This document shows positions 1 to 14,909 of a stretch of DNA of 64,000 nt, one piece after another (the first letter of the stretch is position 1; the number at the start of each line of letters is the position of its first letter). A model generated the notes under the pieces. That model saw nothing but the letters and a program-made list of their open reading frames with translations. It did no database searches and was not told the DNA's origin. The stretch is from Chamaea fasciata (taxonomy: Eukaryota > Chordata > Aves > Passeriformes > Sylviidae), in assembly GCA_029207755.1 (NCBI GenBank), contig JARCOQ010000016.1, positions 3,167,001 through 3,231,000 on the forward strand. Direction: 5' to 3'. The position numbers and the translations under genes are program-made.

Positions 1-237
1 ATTCCTGTTTAGTTAAAGTCTAAGCTAACTTCAGTTGAAGAAAATTTTAGCCTTCCTAATTCATTTGATGACCAAATCAGAACGACGGTGTTGAAGTTCT
101 AAATACAAAATACCTCTCAGTATCAGAGTTTGTTTTATAACACACTCAATTTTGATGATAATAGGTAGCAAATTATTCAGGACACCTATTGAGGGTTTTT
201 ATGGCAGTCAGGGTTTTCTCTTTTTTTGCTTACACAG
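1..237 (+). other. TMC5: Presumed TMC5 intron upstream of first visible exon
   Basis: AT-rich sequence ending in a polypyrimidine-CACAG acceptor at 237. The first visible exon begins with the third base of a codon, so an upstream exon must contribute two bases. No exon was identified in this stretch. Confidence 0.6.
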
Positions 238-3200
238 GGGGAGTTCTCAAAGGAATCCATTCTCTCACCAAACTCCTTATGATTCATCTCTGCACGGTTC
301 CTATGGGGAACACAGAGGGAGGGAGCAGAACTACCCTGTGGCCATCCCAATGGCCTCCCTGGGACCTGCCTCTGACTACAGCCAGGATTTACCCAGCACA
401 GGTCCATATGGGAATTTCACAGGTATGTAGTTCCTCATGTGACCAGCTTAGAGAATCCCTGGAACAAATAACAGTTGGCTCTGCCCCGAGGGAGCCCTGC
501 AGCTCTGCAAAGCTCAGCTCTGTAAATATTTTTAACTTTTCTTTTTTTATGCAGTTCAGGTGTTTTATTAGCAAATCCATGGATTGTCTGTTGTATTAAG
601 AGATCAATAAATATTGTCTTGTATGGACTGAGTAAGTTGTTGAGTAGTAGGATGTATATTGGAGTGGAATATGAGAGTTTTTTGAGGGAATAGGTTGCTG
701 TGTTGGCAGTAGATCTGGATTTTGTCATAGGGTTGGCATTCTGTGTCTGTAAATAGCCCATAGCAGTTTGCAACTTTGTGTAACTCTGATTCCTTTCAAC
801 AGACAATCTTTCCTTTGAGCCTGAGCCAGAACTGACTTACACCCCACATTCCACCTTCCATCTTCTGGATTATCCCTATACTCATGGAATTTCCAGTGCA
901 TCAGAAGGTAAGGGTCGTGGTGCATCACAATATTGCATGTCAACCTCGCCCTCTATAAAATAACACTAATAAATATTTTAAAGCCTTCTTGTTCAGGTAT
1001 ACATATCTTCACATAATAAAAGGAGGCATAAATGGGGTGCTTCCACATCAGAGAGCTGATCTCCACACTGGGATGTGACACTGGGACTGGCCATTAGCTT
1101 ACTGGGAAGGCCAGGCAAGGAAAGCTGTGGCTAAACTCATCTGTGTCATGGCTGGAAGGCAGATGCTTTTAGGGAGTGTTGTCACCTGTGTTTGAGTAAG
1201 TGGATGAAAGGAGGTGGAGAGAGCAGCTGTATTTTGGCCCCAGGGAAGTGGGAATTTGGCACATTTAACTCACTCAGCACGATGGACTGTCATTCTAAAA
1301 TGATCCCCTTGAAGGCAGAGGGAGGATTTTTAAAGAAAGGTCTTGTCTACTAGGAAGAAAGTTTTGAATAATGAACATGCGCATCTGTGAATGGGTTAGA
1401 TGGGATTCTCTATGACAGCTGAAGACTGGGCTCAGTTCTTCTCTTCCAGCATTTATCTGAAAAAGTGTTTGTGACTACCAAAGACAACCAGGGAAGAAGT
1501 GAGTGGGCGAGTGTGTTTGCATGAAGTTAGTGAGATGGAAGGGTAGACTTTTAACTTGTTCTTGTGAAAGTGAAATCTGGATTTCTGAAGTCAAATTGTC
1601 AGGGCTATCTTGGCTTCCTGTGGAATGTTTGTTATTTAGACAGCTTCATTCGGAGACGCAACCGAAGACCCCCTGATGAGACCTTCAGGACCTCTTCCAG
1701 CATGATTGAAACAGATCCAGAGTGCAGTGAAGGTAGGGGATTGGATAAGTGGTTCATTATTTCACAGTGTCTTGTATAAGGATGGTGTGGTTGATGCTGC
1801 TCTTAGATTCTCACCAGAATTGCATGTACGGCACTGCTGTGGCTATGGGGGCAAGGTTTGTGTTATGGTAGTGACTAATCCTTTGTACTTTCCTAACACA
1901 CTCAAATCCCATGGTAAATGAAATGTATGAAGGTGTTAAATTGTAGAAAGAAATGCTAAGCTCTTTATTAGAATTTGTTTGACCAGCTAATAGACTGTTT
2001 TCAGCCCCTGTGCCTGGAATTAGCATCAAATTCCAACTATGCAGAAGCAGCCTGATTGTCAGGGCATAGAGATGTGTCTGTGGCATAGGTAGTGCTCAGT
2101 ACGGGCACTAACATCAACTAAAATTACAGGAGAAATAAAGCAGAAGTTTAGCTTTCAAGTCAATATGTAACATCATAGAAGTGTAACTATCAAACAGTGA
2201 TCAAGCAATGGACCAGAATCTTGGAGTCTTGTCAGTTTTTTATTTTCCTTTATATTGCAGCTCTTTCTATGAACATTATTGGACTACTTACTTGCATCTG
2301 ATTTAGACTTCTGAGGGAGCTGAAGATATTCTGGGCAATATTACAAAGTCTCAGCTTGCACACCTTGGTAGCAGTGTAAATGGGGGATGTTGTTATATCC
2401 ATTTCAGGTTGTGTGTAAAAATTACTGTATTCTTATCCCCAAATTTTGTTTTTTGCAAGGGTTTGATGCAGAGAAAGATTTAGTTGGAAGTCTTGCATGT
2501 ATGTCCGCCAAAGAGAGGATTAAAGCAATCCAGAAGATGCCAGAGACCATGAGAAAAAAGAGAGAGATCAGGTAAAAAAATAGAAGTTTATCTGTTTTTT
2601 TTCAAAAACATTTATTTCTAGCAACATCTAGCTATCAGTTATGGGGAGTTGCCATTTGCTGAGCTTTGGTTTGTCACTTTATGACAAAGTACTTTTTAAT
2701 GCACTTTAAAAAAGGTAATGTCTTGCAAGAGAAAGTAATTTAATGGTGGAGACAAGAAGAATCTCTCATGATAACATAAAACAGAATAGCAAGGTCCTGA
2801 GATTTAGTTATAAATGGTGACCTGAGATTTCTTTTCGAAGGAAACTTGGATGTTGGTCTGAGAAGAGACCACATGATCTCAACCATCCTTTTATCTCCTC
2901 ACAAAATATATTTAAATTCTGCTGCCAGTATGAGTTAGTGGTGGGGTTAGAACATGCTGTCATAGCAGGGACAGGAGCCAAGGTATCAGCTAATATAAAA
3001 TGAACCAGTAAGAACATCTCTGTGTTATACTAATTCTGTTCATGTGCATAGGGGTGAAACTGTATTTGCAGCATCTTCTTTGGCTTCTTGATTCAATTAC
3101 AACTCATACTATAATTCTTGTCACCCCTGCCCTGCTCTTCCACAGAAATAAAGTTCTTAAAGAAATATCCAAAAAATCAAGGCACCGTGGTGCTCAGCCT

Positions 3201-6200
3201 TCCTGCTGTACACAGTGTCTGCAGGGAGCAGCAGTGGTAAGTGCCAGAAACTTCTGTCAGTCACAACAGAGCAAACCACTCCAGCTGCAATGTTATCACC
3301 GTCTCCAGAGGAATCTGGTGTCTTGCTTCATGTTACTTACCAAAGATCCAGTTAATTGCTGCGGTGTTCATTAATAATGACTTGCACTTTAGTAGCCCTT
3401 AGGAACACCAGTTAACCATCCTATGGTGCATGGAACGGAGCAAATCCATTCTTAACATCAAAATGAAGCTGTAACATTAAAAAGTGAAGCTTTATTATGT
3501 GAAATTGAGTCCTGTTTGCTTGCTGAGATTCATCTCTCTCCTCTTTTTCCCTCAGTCATTTCGGCGATTTGGAAACACCCTTTCAGAATATTTTAACCAA
3601 CTGCGGGTGTGGCACAAGACTCTGAAGATCATTGGTGCTGAGTTTGGAACAAGTGTTCTTTCTTACTTTGTTTTCTTGAAGTGGCTGCTAAATTTTAACA
3701 TCTTCTCATTCCTCATAAACTTCAGTTTCATCACAATTCCTCAGTTTCTTGCAGCAGAACCAAATAACCTTTCATTCACGGGCCTGGAGCTGTTCACTGG
3801 AGCTGTAAGTATTTCAATTTAATCACACCTATGGTTTCATGATAAGGAATAGGACAGCTCCCACCTCCAGTAATTCATCTTCAGATGATGATGCTTTCCA
3901 CCACGGAGTGATAGCAAATATTCTGAATGATGTCCTTGTCTTTTCAGGGTTATTTTCAACAAACAGTGCTCTACTATGGCTTTTACACCAATGCTACAAT
4001 CAGTAAAATAGAGAATGGTCCCTCTTACAACATGCAGCTGGCCTACATTTTCACTGTTGGGATATATTTTGTCATCTGTTTTCTTATCTTGTTGTTCAGG
4101 TAAACTGACTGTGAATTGCTATTTTTCTTATATTAAGTGGAAAATAGGCACACAATAAAAAACCCTATCCTGTCAGCAGTTAGAAGTAACAATTACTTGA
4201 GTATATTTCTGTAAGTCCTTATTTACAGGTGTAGAGTTTAAGTAGAAATTTCTGCTCAAAAGACAGTCTCCAGGAATCAAACCTTTATTACAGAAATTAA
4301 AAATAACTTCAAAATAGTAAGGGATATAAAGAGAATCCCACTTCAAACTGGGACTATTGTGACCCCCTTTAGCAAGCTGTTGGTCCTAACATTGTTTCTT
4401 ATTGATGGGGACTTCCAGAGGTAAAGATTGTCAGCAACAATCTTGAGATGGAAATGCGAGGGTTTCTTACATTAAAGTTTATTTTCCATGTTGTCGTTTG
4501 TGACATGCTCTGACATAGGCCCAATAAACTTGTGATGGGATGGAAAATCTCCCTCCTTGCCCTGCTGTACACACTTGATGAATTTCCCTGTTACACATCT
4601 GACCAATTTAATTTTCATTGCAGCATGGCAAAATTCTTCTCCAGGAACTTGGTTAACCCTCACAAATTCTCTGTGAATGCCAGCAAGCTGCTCTGCACTT
4701 GGGACTTCAATATAACCAATGAAAAAGCTGTGAAGCTGAAACAAAAGAATCTCCACACACAAATAAAGGTACAAACCACAGGAGGCACAAAACTAATGTG
4801 TGTGAGTCATTCTTTTTAGAGACTTAGTTGTGCATGCAAATGTGTGTGAACACATCCAAGTCTCTGGCAGAGTGACACAATTGTGCTAGTCCTGTGCCTT
4901 AGAGATTTAAATCTTCCTGACTTCCTTTGTTTCATTTGGTCTGAGCTCCTGCCATTGGCTTAGCTGTTTGATTTCCTTTTCTCTTTAAGCTACACATAAA
5001 TATTTATATGCTTCTGTTCTATTGAATGAATCTCTCTGACTATTAAATATTTGCCATACAGAGTACTTCTTCTGTTTTTTCTCCTTCCTACTATTTTAAT
5101 ACTTTATAAACAAAAGGCAGGCTAGAAATATTATCTGTGAAACCTGACTTGTAGGATAGGAACACAAAGTTGTCCAGTAAATGTTCCTAGGGTATTTCTC
5201 TCCCCATCTTCTAGAGCAATATTCTTTCATTCAGTTTCTCTGATAGTTCCTTGAAAAAAGTTTTGCCTTATGCTGTTGACTAAGAACTTCTTCATTAGGA
5301 ATTGTTTCTTTACAGGAAGACCTCACTGAAGTAAACAAAGAAGTTCTAAATTTTTCTGTGATGGAGAGACTTCTTCGTATTGCTATTCACCTCATTGCTT
5401 GGGCTGCTTCCCTGGGAACAGCAGTAGCTGCTTGTACTGGTGTTTACTTCCTCTCCATTAATAACCTCGAGGTAAGGCCAGAATCTGCATTTTTCCACAG
5501 AGCTATTTCACACTGAGCACGAGCACCGGGCTGTTCACTACGAGGAGCACAGGGAAGCAGAGCTGTTGTTGCTGCCAGAGCACATACAAATTCTGCTGGA
5601 CTTAAAGAGAGATTTTGCAGGGCCTGCCCCACTGGGGACTATGGCAAAAGTGTGGGACCTGAGGGATCTGAGCAAATCTCCCTCCTGTCTCCAGCAGCTG
5701 CTGCCTGGGCCCATGGTCAGCTTAGGGACAGGGCATCTGGTGACCTGGGGAGAAACAACAAGAGGCAGTTCCAGCAAAACCTGCCCCTTCTTCCCCATTT
5801 GGGCTGGGGCTCCTACCCTTGGTCTCACATACTTTAGGGGAAGGGAAGAGGGTCACTGTGCCCACAGAAACATGGCAGTCTCTAACCTGAGAACATACAG
5901 GGAGGTGAGCCAGGGGGCTTCCCTGTGGACACACCTTGAGGTAGCATTTTGGTTAAGCCTCTAAATTTGGGTTGTCTGATTATGTTCTTTTCCTTTCTAA
6001 GCTGTTTATGAAAGGGTATAGAAGTGATCTAGAGGGCCAAGCTGCCATGTTGGTGCTACCTGTGATTGTATCTCTTCTCAACACATTGATTCCATTCTTC
6101 TTCTCCTGGCTTGGGCATCTGGAGAAGTTTCAGACTCCTGGACAGCACATATATGTCACTATTACCAGGTATTTCTTGCTGCCACTTCTTAGTGCTTAAG

Positions 6201-9200
6201 GCCTGAAGTTGTCTGAGTTCTTTTTGATACAAAGCTGTGTCTGGGTGGTGTAGGGGGAATAGGGAGCTATGGAGGAGAATTCATCTTCTCCAAAGGCTCC
6301 TGTAAACTCTTGTCTCCGTGACCTTTTGTCTTTCATGAGCTTCTGGGATGTATGTGTCTGCATGAGGATGAGGAATGGTTTCCCTCCCAGCTGGGTGCAC
6401 TGTGACACTGGGTTTGTAGCATTCCTTGATGGCCCCTCCCCAGGAAAGGAAGGGAAGTAGAGAGAGGACTGAGGTCATCTCACTTAAAAGCAGATGCCTG
6501 GAATTGACACTGTCTAACCCTGGTGTTCCTCAGCCCTCCCTCCCCTGAGGAGTCCCCACACCCAGCCAGCAGCCTGTTAAGCAGATGTTGTGCCAAGGTT
6601 GTCATGCCCAGCTCCCCTTCTGCCAGGACAATAGAACAATGCTACACCTGGCCTCCCAGGAGAGCTCCTGTTAGTCCTGGCACTCTGCAGTGCCAGGAGG
6701 AGGTAAAAAAGTGTAACCAACAGTCATCCTGCCATCACTCCCCCAGGTATGGACCCGCTTTTGGTGCAGTTACTGTTACTTCTTCTTTTTAGAAATATCA
6801 TCCTGAAAATGTCATTTGTTGGAATACTGTGCTACTACTGGCTTAACATCGTGGCTACCTCAGAGTCACAGGTAAAGTTTCAAAAACACAAACCTCTGAT
6901 TTGCAGTGCCAAGTTAGGAACCACTTGGATAAGTGACTTGCTTCAGCAAAGAGAAGTACATGTGGTGTCTTGGGAAGCTGAGTTTCCTACCTTAGTAGTT
7001 TTTATTAGCAACTTGAGAGAAATCAACTGTGGAAAAAAATGAATGGCCCAGCTCAAGTCTCAGCTGGACGGGAGCATTGTTCACTGAGAAGTCAACTATG
7101 ATTTGCCAGGCTAATAGAATATATTTGATCAAGATTTCAGATCTTTGATCAAGTTTCAGATGCCCAAGCATTCGGGAACAATGTTTAAATCATTTTTAAC
7201 TTCTCGTATGATTTTGTTTTTGTTTTCTTTTTCTTCTGTTTCTTAAAGTGCTGGGAAACTTTGGTTGGCCAAGATATCTATCGTCTTGTTCTAGTTGACT
7301 TCATATTTTGTTTGCTTGGCTCTTTCTTTGGGGAGTTTTTACGAAGGTGAGTACTACTTTTCTAATCTTGTTTTCATTCATTAACCAAAGGTATGATCCG
7401 TTTTCTCCATGTGAGAAAAATCCAGCAGAAGCATGGCTGTGGCGCCACTGAAGTTTCCTTGATTTTCCCTACCAGGCAGAGTCTCTGTGTACATGCCTTG
7501 AGTATACATTGCTGTTCCCCCTTAGAGGGAGGTCAAAGTGTCCTTTTTCCCCTTTGGAGATGGAAACATCTCCAGGGAGGGAAGGAAGGTGCAGGGAGGA
7601 AGCCACATTCTACTCTCATGGATTTCTTGAGAGTGAGGTGGCAACCAGTTGTCTCAAGTGTTAAACCCATCTTTTCTGCATAAGCATGGGCACACTGCTG
7701 CCTTTCCTTGGTGTACCCCACTGTGGCTTCTTCCCTCTCAGTTATGTCACTATAGTGTCCGCAAGTTTAAAATCTGATTTTATCTGTCTTATTAAACATA
7801 TAATGAGTCTCTCAAATGTAGAGGTCTGCAGCATGACAAATGAGAAAGTATTGTGGACTGGATGTCAGTATAGCTCCATTTGTAAGAAAGAAGTCATTTG
7901 CTTCTGACATCTGCTGTGTGAACTTTCCTAGTGCCAAACATTGCTTATGGCTTAGGCAGTATTCAAGTGTTTGCCAGCTCTACAGAGCATTTAGATCCCT
8001 GGCCGTACTTTAGCGTAAGAGATCCATTGTTTGCTCTCTGCCCATGATTTGAATAAGACTGGTTTACAAGGTAGGGCTTTGTTAATTTTCTGCTAAATTA
8101 ATACAAAACAATGTTGAGAAGTTCTTGAAGACTTTTGCTCCGTGGCTCTTGCCAGTATACTTTAATCCTCCTATTCTTGTGTTCAGTAGGAAACCACCTC
8201 CGAGAAAAAGGTCACAGAACTAAAACTGCAATGTTAGCTGTGATGAATTGCCTCCCCTAAGTTGGGCAAAAGCACCTGACATTGGCCCGTGAAAGGTTAA
8301 AAAGTACAATTGCTTTTATTTAATATTTTGTGCTCAGAGTAACCTCCTGAAAGCCCTGCTCTGTTGATGATGCAGTTGATAAGGTGGCATCAAGACGTGA
8401 TAGTTACCAAAATCTTTATTGCTCTCTCTACAATAAGCAAAAAACTGAGTCTCCCCAGCTCAAGAAAAATGAGGTGGCTAAAAGGAATTGTTGGTCCTCA
8501 GTAGGAATCCTCTCAGTACTTGCTTACCTGTCTGTTTCAGCTCCTTGCAACCTCAGTTAGTTTGAAGTAGGATGTATTTGAGGGTACATTAAGAGTAGCA
8601 GTGTACGAATTTCATTATTTTCTTATTGAGCCTGAAAATTCTTAGGACCTGAGAAAGCTGTTACAGTTTTATCTGAGGCCCCTTGACATTTCAGCTGCTT
8701 AAGCACAAGGATACTTGAGCTTAAAGTAACAAGTAGTTACTATAGTGTAGGTATGTACTGACACAGCAAGAAATCCTTGTTGGTTTTCTGTTTCAGCTGT
8801 GTGAAATATATGCTAGGTCTTACTTCAACCCTGCTTTGTTTTACAGGATTTTTTTTTTTTTTTTGCCAAATTGTTTTGTTTTTGCTGTGCTGTCTAACAA
8901 ATTAGCTGTGGCTGCTTTGCGTGACACTAATGCAACCTCTAAATAATTTGTCACTGATGCTTGTATTCAGAAGGTGATTTTCAGGGATTTCTACAGAGGA
9001 CTTTGACATTTAGCAAATGCTTTTGTGCTACAGTTTTTGTTTTCCCCCACCCCAGAATTATTGGAACCACAGTCTGCGTGAGCCTGGGCCTGCCAGAATT
9101 TGATATTGGAAGAAATGTTTTAGATTTGATCTATGCACAGACTTTGACCTGGTAAGTGTTAAATTTACAGCCAAAACTTCATTTGCACATAGAAGTATCA

Positions 9201-12200
9201 TGGAAAAACTCTTATTCTGATGTTTGTGGGTGCTTCCCAGAAAGAACAGGATAAATGACCAGGAGATGAGCTGTTCAGTGCCTTTGGCAAGGATTGTGAC
9301 TTGCCAAAGTAGTTACGTGGGCAGTAACAGTAACTTCAGTCAGTAGTTTACTTGGTGGCCACCTGGTCTGGGAGAAACCTGATAGGTTCCTGCAGGAATA
9401 TGCTCGAGTTTTGTTTACTTCCCCACTGGGATGATGTTCTTGTTCAAATAATCTCAGTCTTAAATGCTGCAAAAGTTGCCTTACTTCTAACAACAAGTAT
9501 GTTATTCCAGTCATAAGAGGGTTCTGCAGATCTGTACATAGATATGTGTGATTACAATTGTGTATTTTCCAACGTGTACTGCTAGGGGATCAAGAGTAGC
9601 AAAATCACATTTCAAAATAATCCCAAGCTATCTGTATATGAAGTTATTGTGGTATTTTTCTGCTTTCAGTGCACTGAGAACTGAATGATGAATGGTGAAT
9701 ATGTAATTTTTTTCTCCTATAAATCCTTTCTTGTAGGATTGGTATCCTGTTCTCTCCCCTGCTGCCTGGCATCCAGACAATAGCAATTTTTATAGTCTTT
9801 TTTGTGAAAAAGGTAACAAACTTTACATGTATTCATCATAAATAATAAAGAAGTAAAATTAAAGGGTGGAGAACTTACAGTGGACAAGTGCATATGTCAA
9901 TATAGAAACTCAGCCTCTAGCTGTGACTTTGGCCTCCCAGTTACTCCCCAGCAATTCCCCCCCTGTGAAATTATCTAGGTGTAAGCAGAGTGATTCAGCT
10001 AAAGATCATGGTGGAAATGTCTTCTTTTCAGAATTCTTTGTCTCAGTAGTATGACCAGATAAGTTGTTTGTTGGGTCATAAAGCAGTTTGTGGTGCTGAA
10101 TATAGAACAGAGCTGTAGGTAGAAAGATGGATTCGAATTTCCCTGAACCCTGAGTTTGCATATGCTACAAAAACCAACCCTACCCAACAGATTTCTGAAG
10201 AACCCATCAGAACCTCATTTTGCCTCTTACTATTTTAAGACTATATTCTTGAAGTTTTCTAAAACTACACTATGTCTATCAAATCCACATAAAAATTTTT
10301 CTTGGAAACTTCTGATAGGTGCTCTTTCAGCAATTTCAGTGGGATTGACTTAAACCAAGTTGAAGTGGCAGGGAACAGCATTCCAAAGTACCTTCATCTC
10401 TTTAAAGGTCAGTCTGATGAGGAATTGCCAGCCCCCTCGCAAAGTCTGGACAACTGCTCAAATGGCGACATCCTTCCTTTTCCTGCTGTTTTGTCCTTCC
10501 TTCCTTGGAGTCCTGTGTGTCATTGGAGTCACTGTCTGGAGGTATGGAAGATCACTGGCATTCAAGCCTACTAAATTATGCTGTGTGACCTGATACTGGG
10601 CAGAAGAGTCTGCACTTCTCTATAAAAGAAATTATATTAATTGCTGGTGGAAGGTTTCAGTGTTCATGGGATGTTCTGTATTCTGAAAACAAGACTTGCT
10701 CCCTGAGCTTGCTTGGCTCACTGAGCAGCTTGTCTCATGAGAAAGTGGGGGGGAGAGACAAAGTTGCATTGAAGTTTTAGATTCCTAATTAAATGCATCA
10801 AATTTTACTTTTCTCTCCTCTTAAAAAAGTTTCTGTGACCAAGTCCTAGTTCCTAGCTTACTTATAGTATAGGTGATTCTGGGTCTGCAGCAGAAAAACA
10901 CCTGGGAAAACTCAGCTGAGATCAGCTTCTGGATTATTTATGAACTTCAGAGTCTCTTTCTGCAGGCAGTGCTGATCTGTAATAATGCAGCTGAGTTGTT
11001 ACCAGTATTTCAAAGATGCTTTGGTTTTGTGTGTGTTACTCTGGTCACAGGAAGAAGGGCAGCATGGATACACTTTCCTCTTGACAATAGTCAGCATCAT
11101 TATTTCGATGTTTAGTGAGACAAGTGACTACACATGGAACCAGATGGGATGAAAGCTATCAGAGCTATCATTTCCAGATGGCAAGTGGAAATTTCAGACT
11201 GTCTGGAGCGGTTCAGTTTCAAAGCAAACACTTTCCTATTTCAGTCTACCTGAAAATGTTAATTCTTAAAATGGGCTGTCTTATCTTACCACATTCTTTT
11301 GTTGCTGAAGATCTTCAGTGACTCATGTCTCTGAAGGCAAGGTGAAATGACGGTTCCTTGTGGTGAAATGTTAAAAAAATCCAGTTTTTCAATTTCCTAT
11401 AGCATGTGCTACAGTGGTTGATGTTATATTTATGTCAAGATTGTGCTTACAGGGCTTGGTACTGATCTATTGCAGCAAGGATTCATGTCTCACTGCATAG
11501 TCTGGGATGGGCATTTAATGGCTGGAGAGGGACACAAGTTAAAAATGACATACAGATCATGGAACTACCCTGGGAGTCCAAAGACAGTAGAGGGCTATAG
11601 AAAACTGAGGAGCATCTTGCTGTACAAAACCACAATATTAACTAATTCACTGGTTAACATAAGAGTTAAGCAGCTATTTTTTCACACTTTCAGGTTAAAA
11701 CCCTCAGAAGAATGTGGTCCTTTCAGAGGTTTGTCTTCGATGTATGCTGCAGTTCCTGGGTGGATACAAACACTGGAAAGTTACACTGCCTCCAAATGGG
11801 TAGTGTGGATCTACCATAACTTAATTACGAGTGCACTTTTCTTCTTCATCCTCTCTAGTTTTGTACTGTAAGTATCTGCTAATGAAAATAACCAGGAAAA
11901 GGCCTTAAGTGGAAAAAACTGGAAATGACAGAGTCATTCTGTGTTATCTGAAATGCATCTTGTATTGTTGACTCACTTAAATGTACCTTAAATGTACTTG
12001 AGTACAAGTCCATGCATTTTTTTGTCTTTTCCCAAAGAATGTTTTAAGCAATTTCATGCATTTGCCATGTTTTAAGCAAACCCATGTGTTTGCCATCCCT
12101 TGTGTAATTGTATACATCTATTTTACGTGTGTGTGTGTGTATAGAGATACGTGTATGTATGAATTTTAATGGGTTAAAATGAACAAGATACATTTCTATC

Positions 12201-14909
12201 TAGACACTGACTAGAATAAAGTGCTCATATGTTGAACCTCGTTTTCTTTTGTTTTGTTTAGAATTGTTACTTATCTTTACTGGCAAATAATACAAGGAAG
12301 AAAGACCATGAGCAAACTCTTACGTCAGCAAATTACTAATGTAAGTTTGGCTTTCAGCTGTATCTTTTGTATAATTTGGCTTCTCTGTTGATTGTCTCAT
12401 CCAGCTTTGTGGGGCTGTAACCTGTTTTTCCTATAACTGTGCAAAGGAGGGTGGGAGCCCTTCCCCATGGGAGTTGCAGGGAAATCTAACTAACAAATAG
12501 AGTTGTAGCAAAAGAATTTTATCTTCAAGATGTGCTGCTGCAGCTCCCTCTGTAGACAGATTATTTTAGAACAGAAGGAATTATTTTGATCACTTGTTAC
12601 TTACAGGCCATGAGCCTCTCAAGGATAATTAGTGCATTCCAGCTAATGATCAAATATGTCTTGACTACAGGCAGGAAAAGATAAGATGTTTTTACTCAAA
12701 AAGCTACTGGCACAGCAAAGGGCACAACGAAGCTCATCTGCACTGGGAGGAAGAGGCCAGCAGGTCAGTCTGACTGCTCAGCTTCTGCTCTTTAATTGCT
12801 TGGTACAGTTCCATGGGGCTCCTCCAGCTGTGCAAACAGGCTGCTGGGGTTTGGGAAAGGTCTGTACTTTAAACTTCATCTAAATGTTTATTACTTAACT
12901 CCAGACAGCAAAAGGATGCTGTGAAAGTTCCCTCACTATTTGTGCCAGACTGGAATTCAACCTGATAAGGATATAGAAAAGTCCTTACCCTCACTAGACA
13001 TAATTTATGGTTATGAAACTTCAAGGAAACATTCCTAATGTTTATGTGCAGTGATGGTCACCAAAGGGTTTGGTCACACTTGAACCTTGCCTAGGCTAAG
13101 AAGGAGGCTGCCTCCCTCCCTAGTTATGGATTTCCTTAGGAGATTATGATTTGTGGTTATCTTCAGCTGAGGTAAAACTGAGTGCTTTGACCTAACCCCA
13201 TTTTGAATCCCATGCAACACTGATAGACATCTACTGTCCTGTTTATTTTTCAAGGCAGTCCTGCCTGCTGACCCATCAAATTAGTGTTAAAATATGGACA
13301 TGGAAATTCTGTCCAGTGTTTTTATTTGGGTTGAGTAAAAACTGCTTGACCTACCTACTGATAAAGTGTTTGGTAGGTCCCTCTCCTTCCTTGCAAAGAA
13401 CCAAACACCCTTGTATGACTGGCTATCATTAAAATGATTATACAAATAAAAAACCAAATATGAATAATAATTTGTATTGATCTATTGTTAACTATAAATA
13501 TATGTGTAATAATACAAATAAATATTGACTGTAAAAAGGTAAGCTGAATATGAACGGGCATTTTCTGTGTGCTGGGGATTTTCAAACAACCTGTGCCCAT
13601 CTTGAGTGTCACAAGTGGGACTCCTGAGAGGGAGATTTGGTCACCCACCAAGTGTGGATGTTCTTGTAGTTGTTAAGGTCAGATTTCAGAAGGAGAAGCC
13701 AGAATGATCTTATTGTGATTTAGGAGAAAGGTCATCTCCCTGAGACAAGGGGGATGAGCAGTGCTGACCATATAGTCACAGCTGGAAACCAGAATTCAGA
13801 GTGCTGATGACAAACACTGTTTTTCAGAGAAGCTCCTCTTCACACCAGCCATCCAGGCAACCTGCCCAGGAGATGCCAGCCTACCCAGGAAGGGAATTTG
13901 ACAGAAACCAAAACACATCCTACAATGAGGTGAGATGGTCAAAAGAGGGAAATGTAGATTCCCCTATACAGAATCTGGGGCATGACGTAGGTGATGGGTG
14001 TATGTGTAGCAAAGCACTGTATGCATGGAAATAACTTTAAAGATTAACTTGAACAGATATAAAAATGTGATCAGGATAGCTATTGAACACTCATAATCAC
14101 AGACCTGCTCAAGACTTGGTTTTGGTACAGATAACTGGTACCTTTTCAAATACAAGATAATGTACACAGGAAGGAAATAATGACCTAAACCTGCTTGTGA
14201 ATTTTGTTTCCAGCATCCCTTTTCTGCTGAGATCATGAGCAACAGTGACTTTCTACCAGGTAAGCAACTATGATGAAACACAGAAAGCTCTTAAAAATTC
14301 AGCTCAGTAAAAATGTTGGAGGTACAGTGTATGACAGCTGCATGTCAGGGACACAGCATTTTAGCATCTTGTATGAAGAGAAAACAAAATGACTGGGCTT
14401 GTGGGGTGAATATTTTCTATAGGTTGTGCTTTTTGGTAGCTTGTTTTGGTGTTGGTGGTGGCTTCTAAAGACCGACCACCAGCTTCTGTGTACTGGAGAG
14501 TGAAATTCCTGGGTAAATGAGCTATTTTCTCTTATGGGAGCACCCAACAGACAGGCAAGAACTTTAAATCACTTTAGAAACAGACTTCACATCTTGGCAT
14601 GAATCTCAGAAGCGATTACTAATGCTGTAGAGTCCCTAGAACATCATCATGCTCAGCATAAAATTAAGCCAGGGGATCTTGCGCGGTAGTTTGAACTTCC
14701 ACGTAACTTCATCCCAAAAACTTGTCAGAGGAGATCCCTAAAGAGCGCGGGCCGTTCTGGCGGGGGCGGCTGTCCCCCAGCAGCGCAGTGACCGCTGTCG
14801 GTGTGCCCTGTGCCCGGCAGGCTCGGAGCCCGGCGGCTCCCGGGCCGTGGCGCTCGCCCTGCGCGCCCGGGCAGCGGCGCTGGGGGAGGACGGCGGATTG
14901 CAGCCCTGA
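238..14909 (+). CDS. TMC5: TMC5, transmembrane channel-like protein 5 (3' part, N-terminus outside window)
   Basis: Multi-pass membrane protein of the TMC family; TMC1/2 form the hair-cell mechanotransduction channel, while the role of TMC5 is poorly known. Coding exons, all GT-AG and in frame: 238-422, 803-907, 1640-1732, 2460-2571, 3146-3236, 3556-3804, 3948-4099, 4624-4768, 5316-5471, 6002-6168, 6793-6871, 7249-7346, 9056-9151, 9737-9812, 10408-10541, 11694-11867, 12262-12340, 12671-12763, 13828-13929, 14214-14259, 14821-14909 (stop TGA 14907-14909). About 840 codons are present. The first two exons encode a Ser/Tyr/Pro-rich cytoplasmic tail and the third and fourth a basic stretch. Membrane segments begin in 3556-3804 (WHKTLKIIG, then two hydrophobic runs). 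The TMC-domain signature CWETLVGQDIYRL is in 7249-7346. The cytoplasmic tail after the last membrane segment contains LLRQQITN (12262-12340). Calling it TMC5 rather than TMC7 rests on the long N-terminal tail and on adjacency to GDE1. Upstream exons and promoter are not in the window. Confidence 0.9.
423..14820 (+). other. TMC5: TMC5 introns
   Basis: Twenty introns separate the coding exons. The longest are 7347-9055 (1.7 kb), 10542-11693 and 12764-13827. They are AT-rich unique sequence with ordinary GT-AG ends. The only repeats noted are a T16 run at 8849-8864 and a short GT run at 12127-12140. No RNA gene or other coding sequence was recognised in them. Confidence 0.7.

Noticed and set aside
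1640..1644. Alternative TMC5 acceptor four bases downstream (exon starting at 1644)
   Set aside because: It puts a stop codon in frame within the exon. The acceptor before 1640 gives an open, family-like reading.
238..14909. TMC7 as identity for the TMC gene
   Set aside because: TMC7 also lies in the wider human region, but the Ser/Tyr/Pro-rich N-terminal tail and direct adjacency to GDE1 fit TMC5 better.
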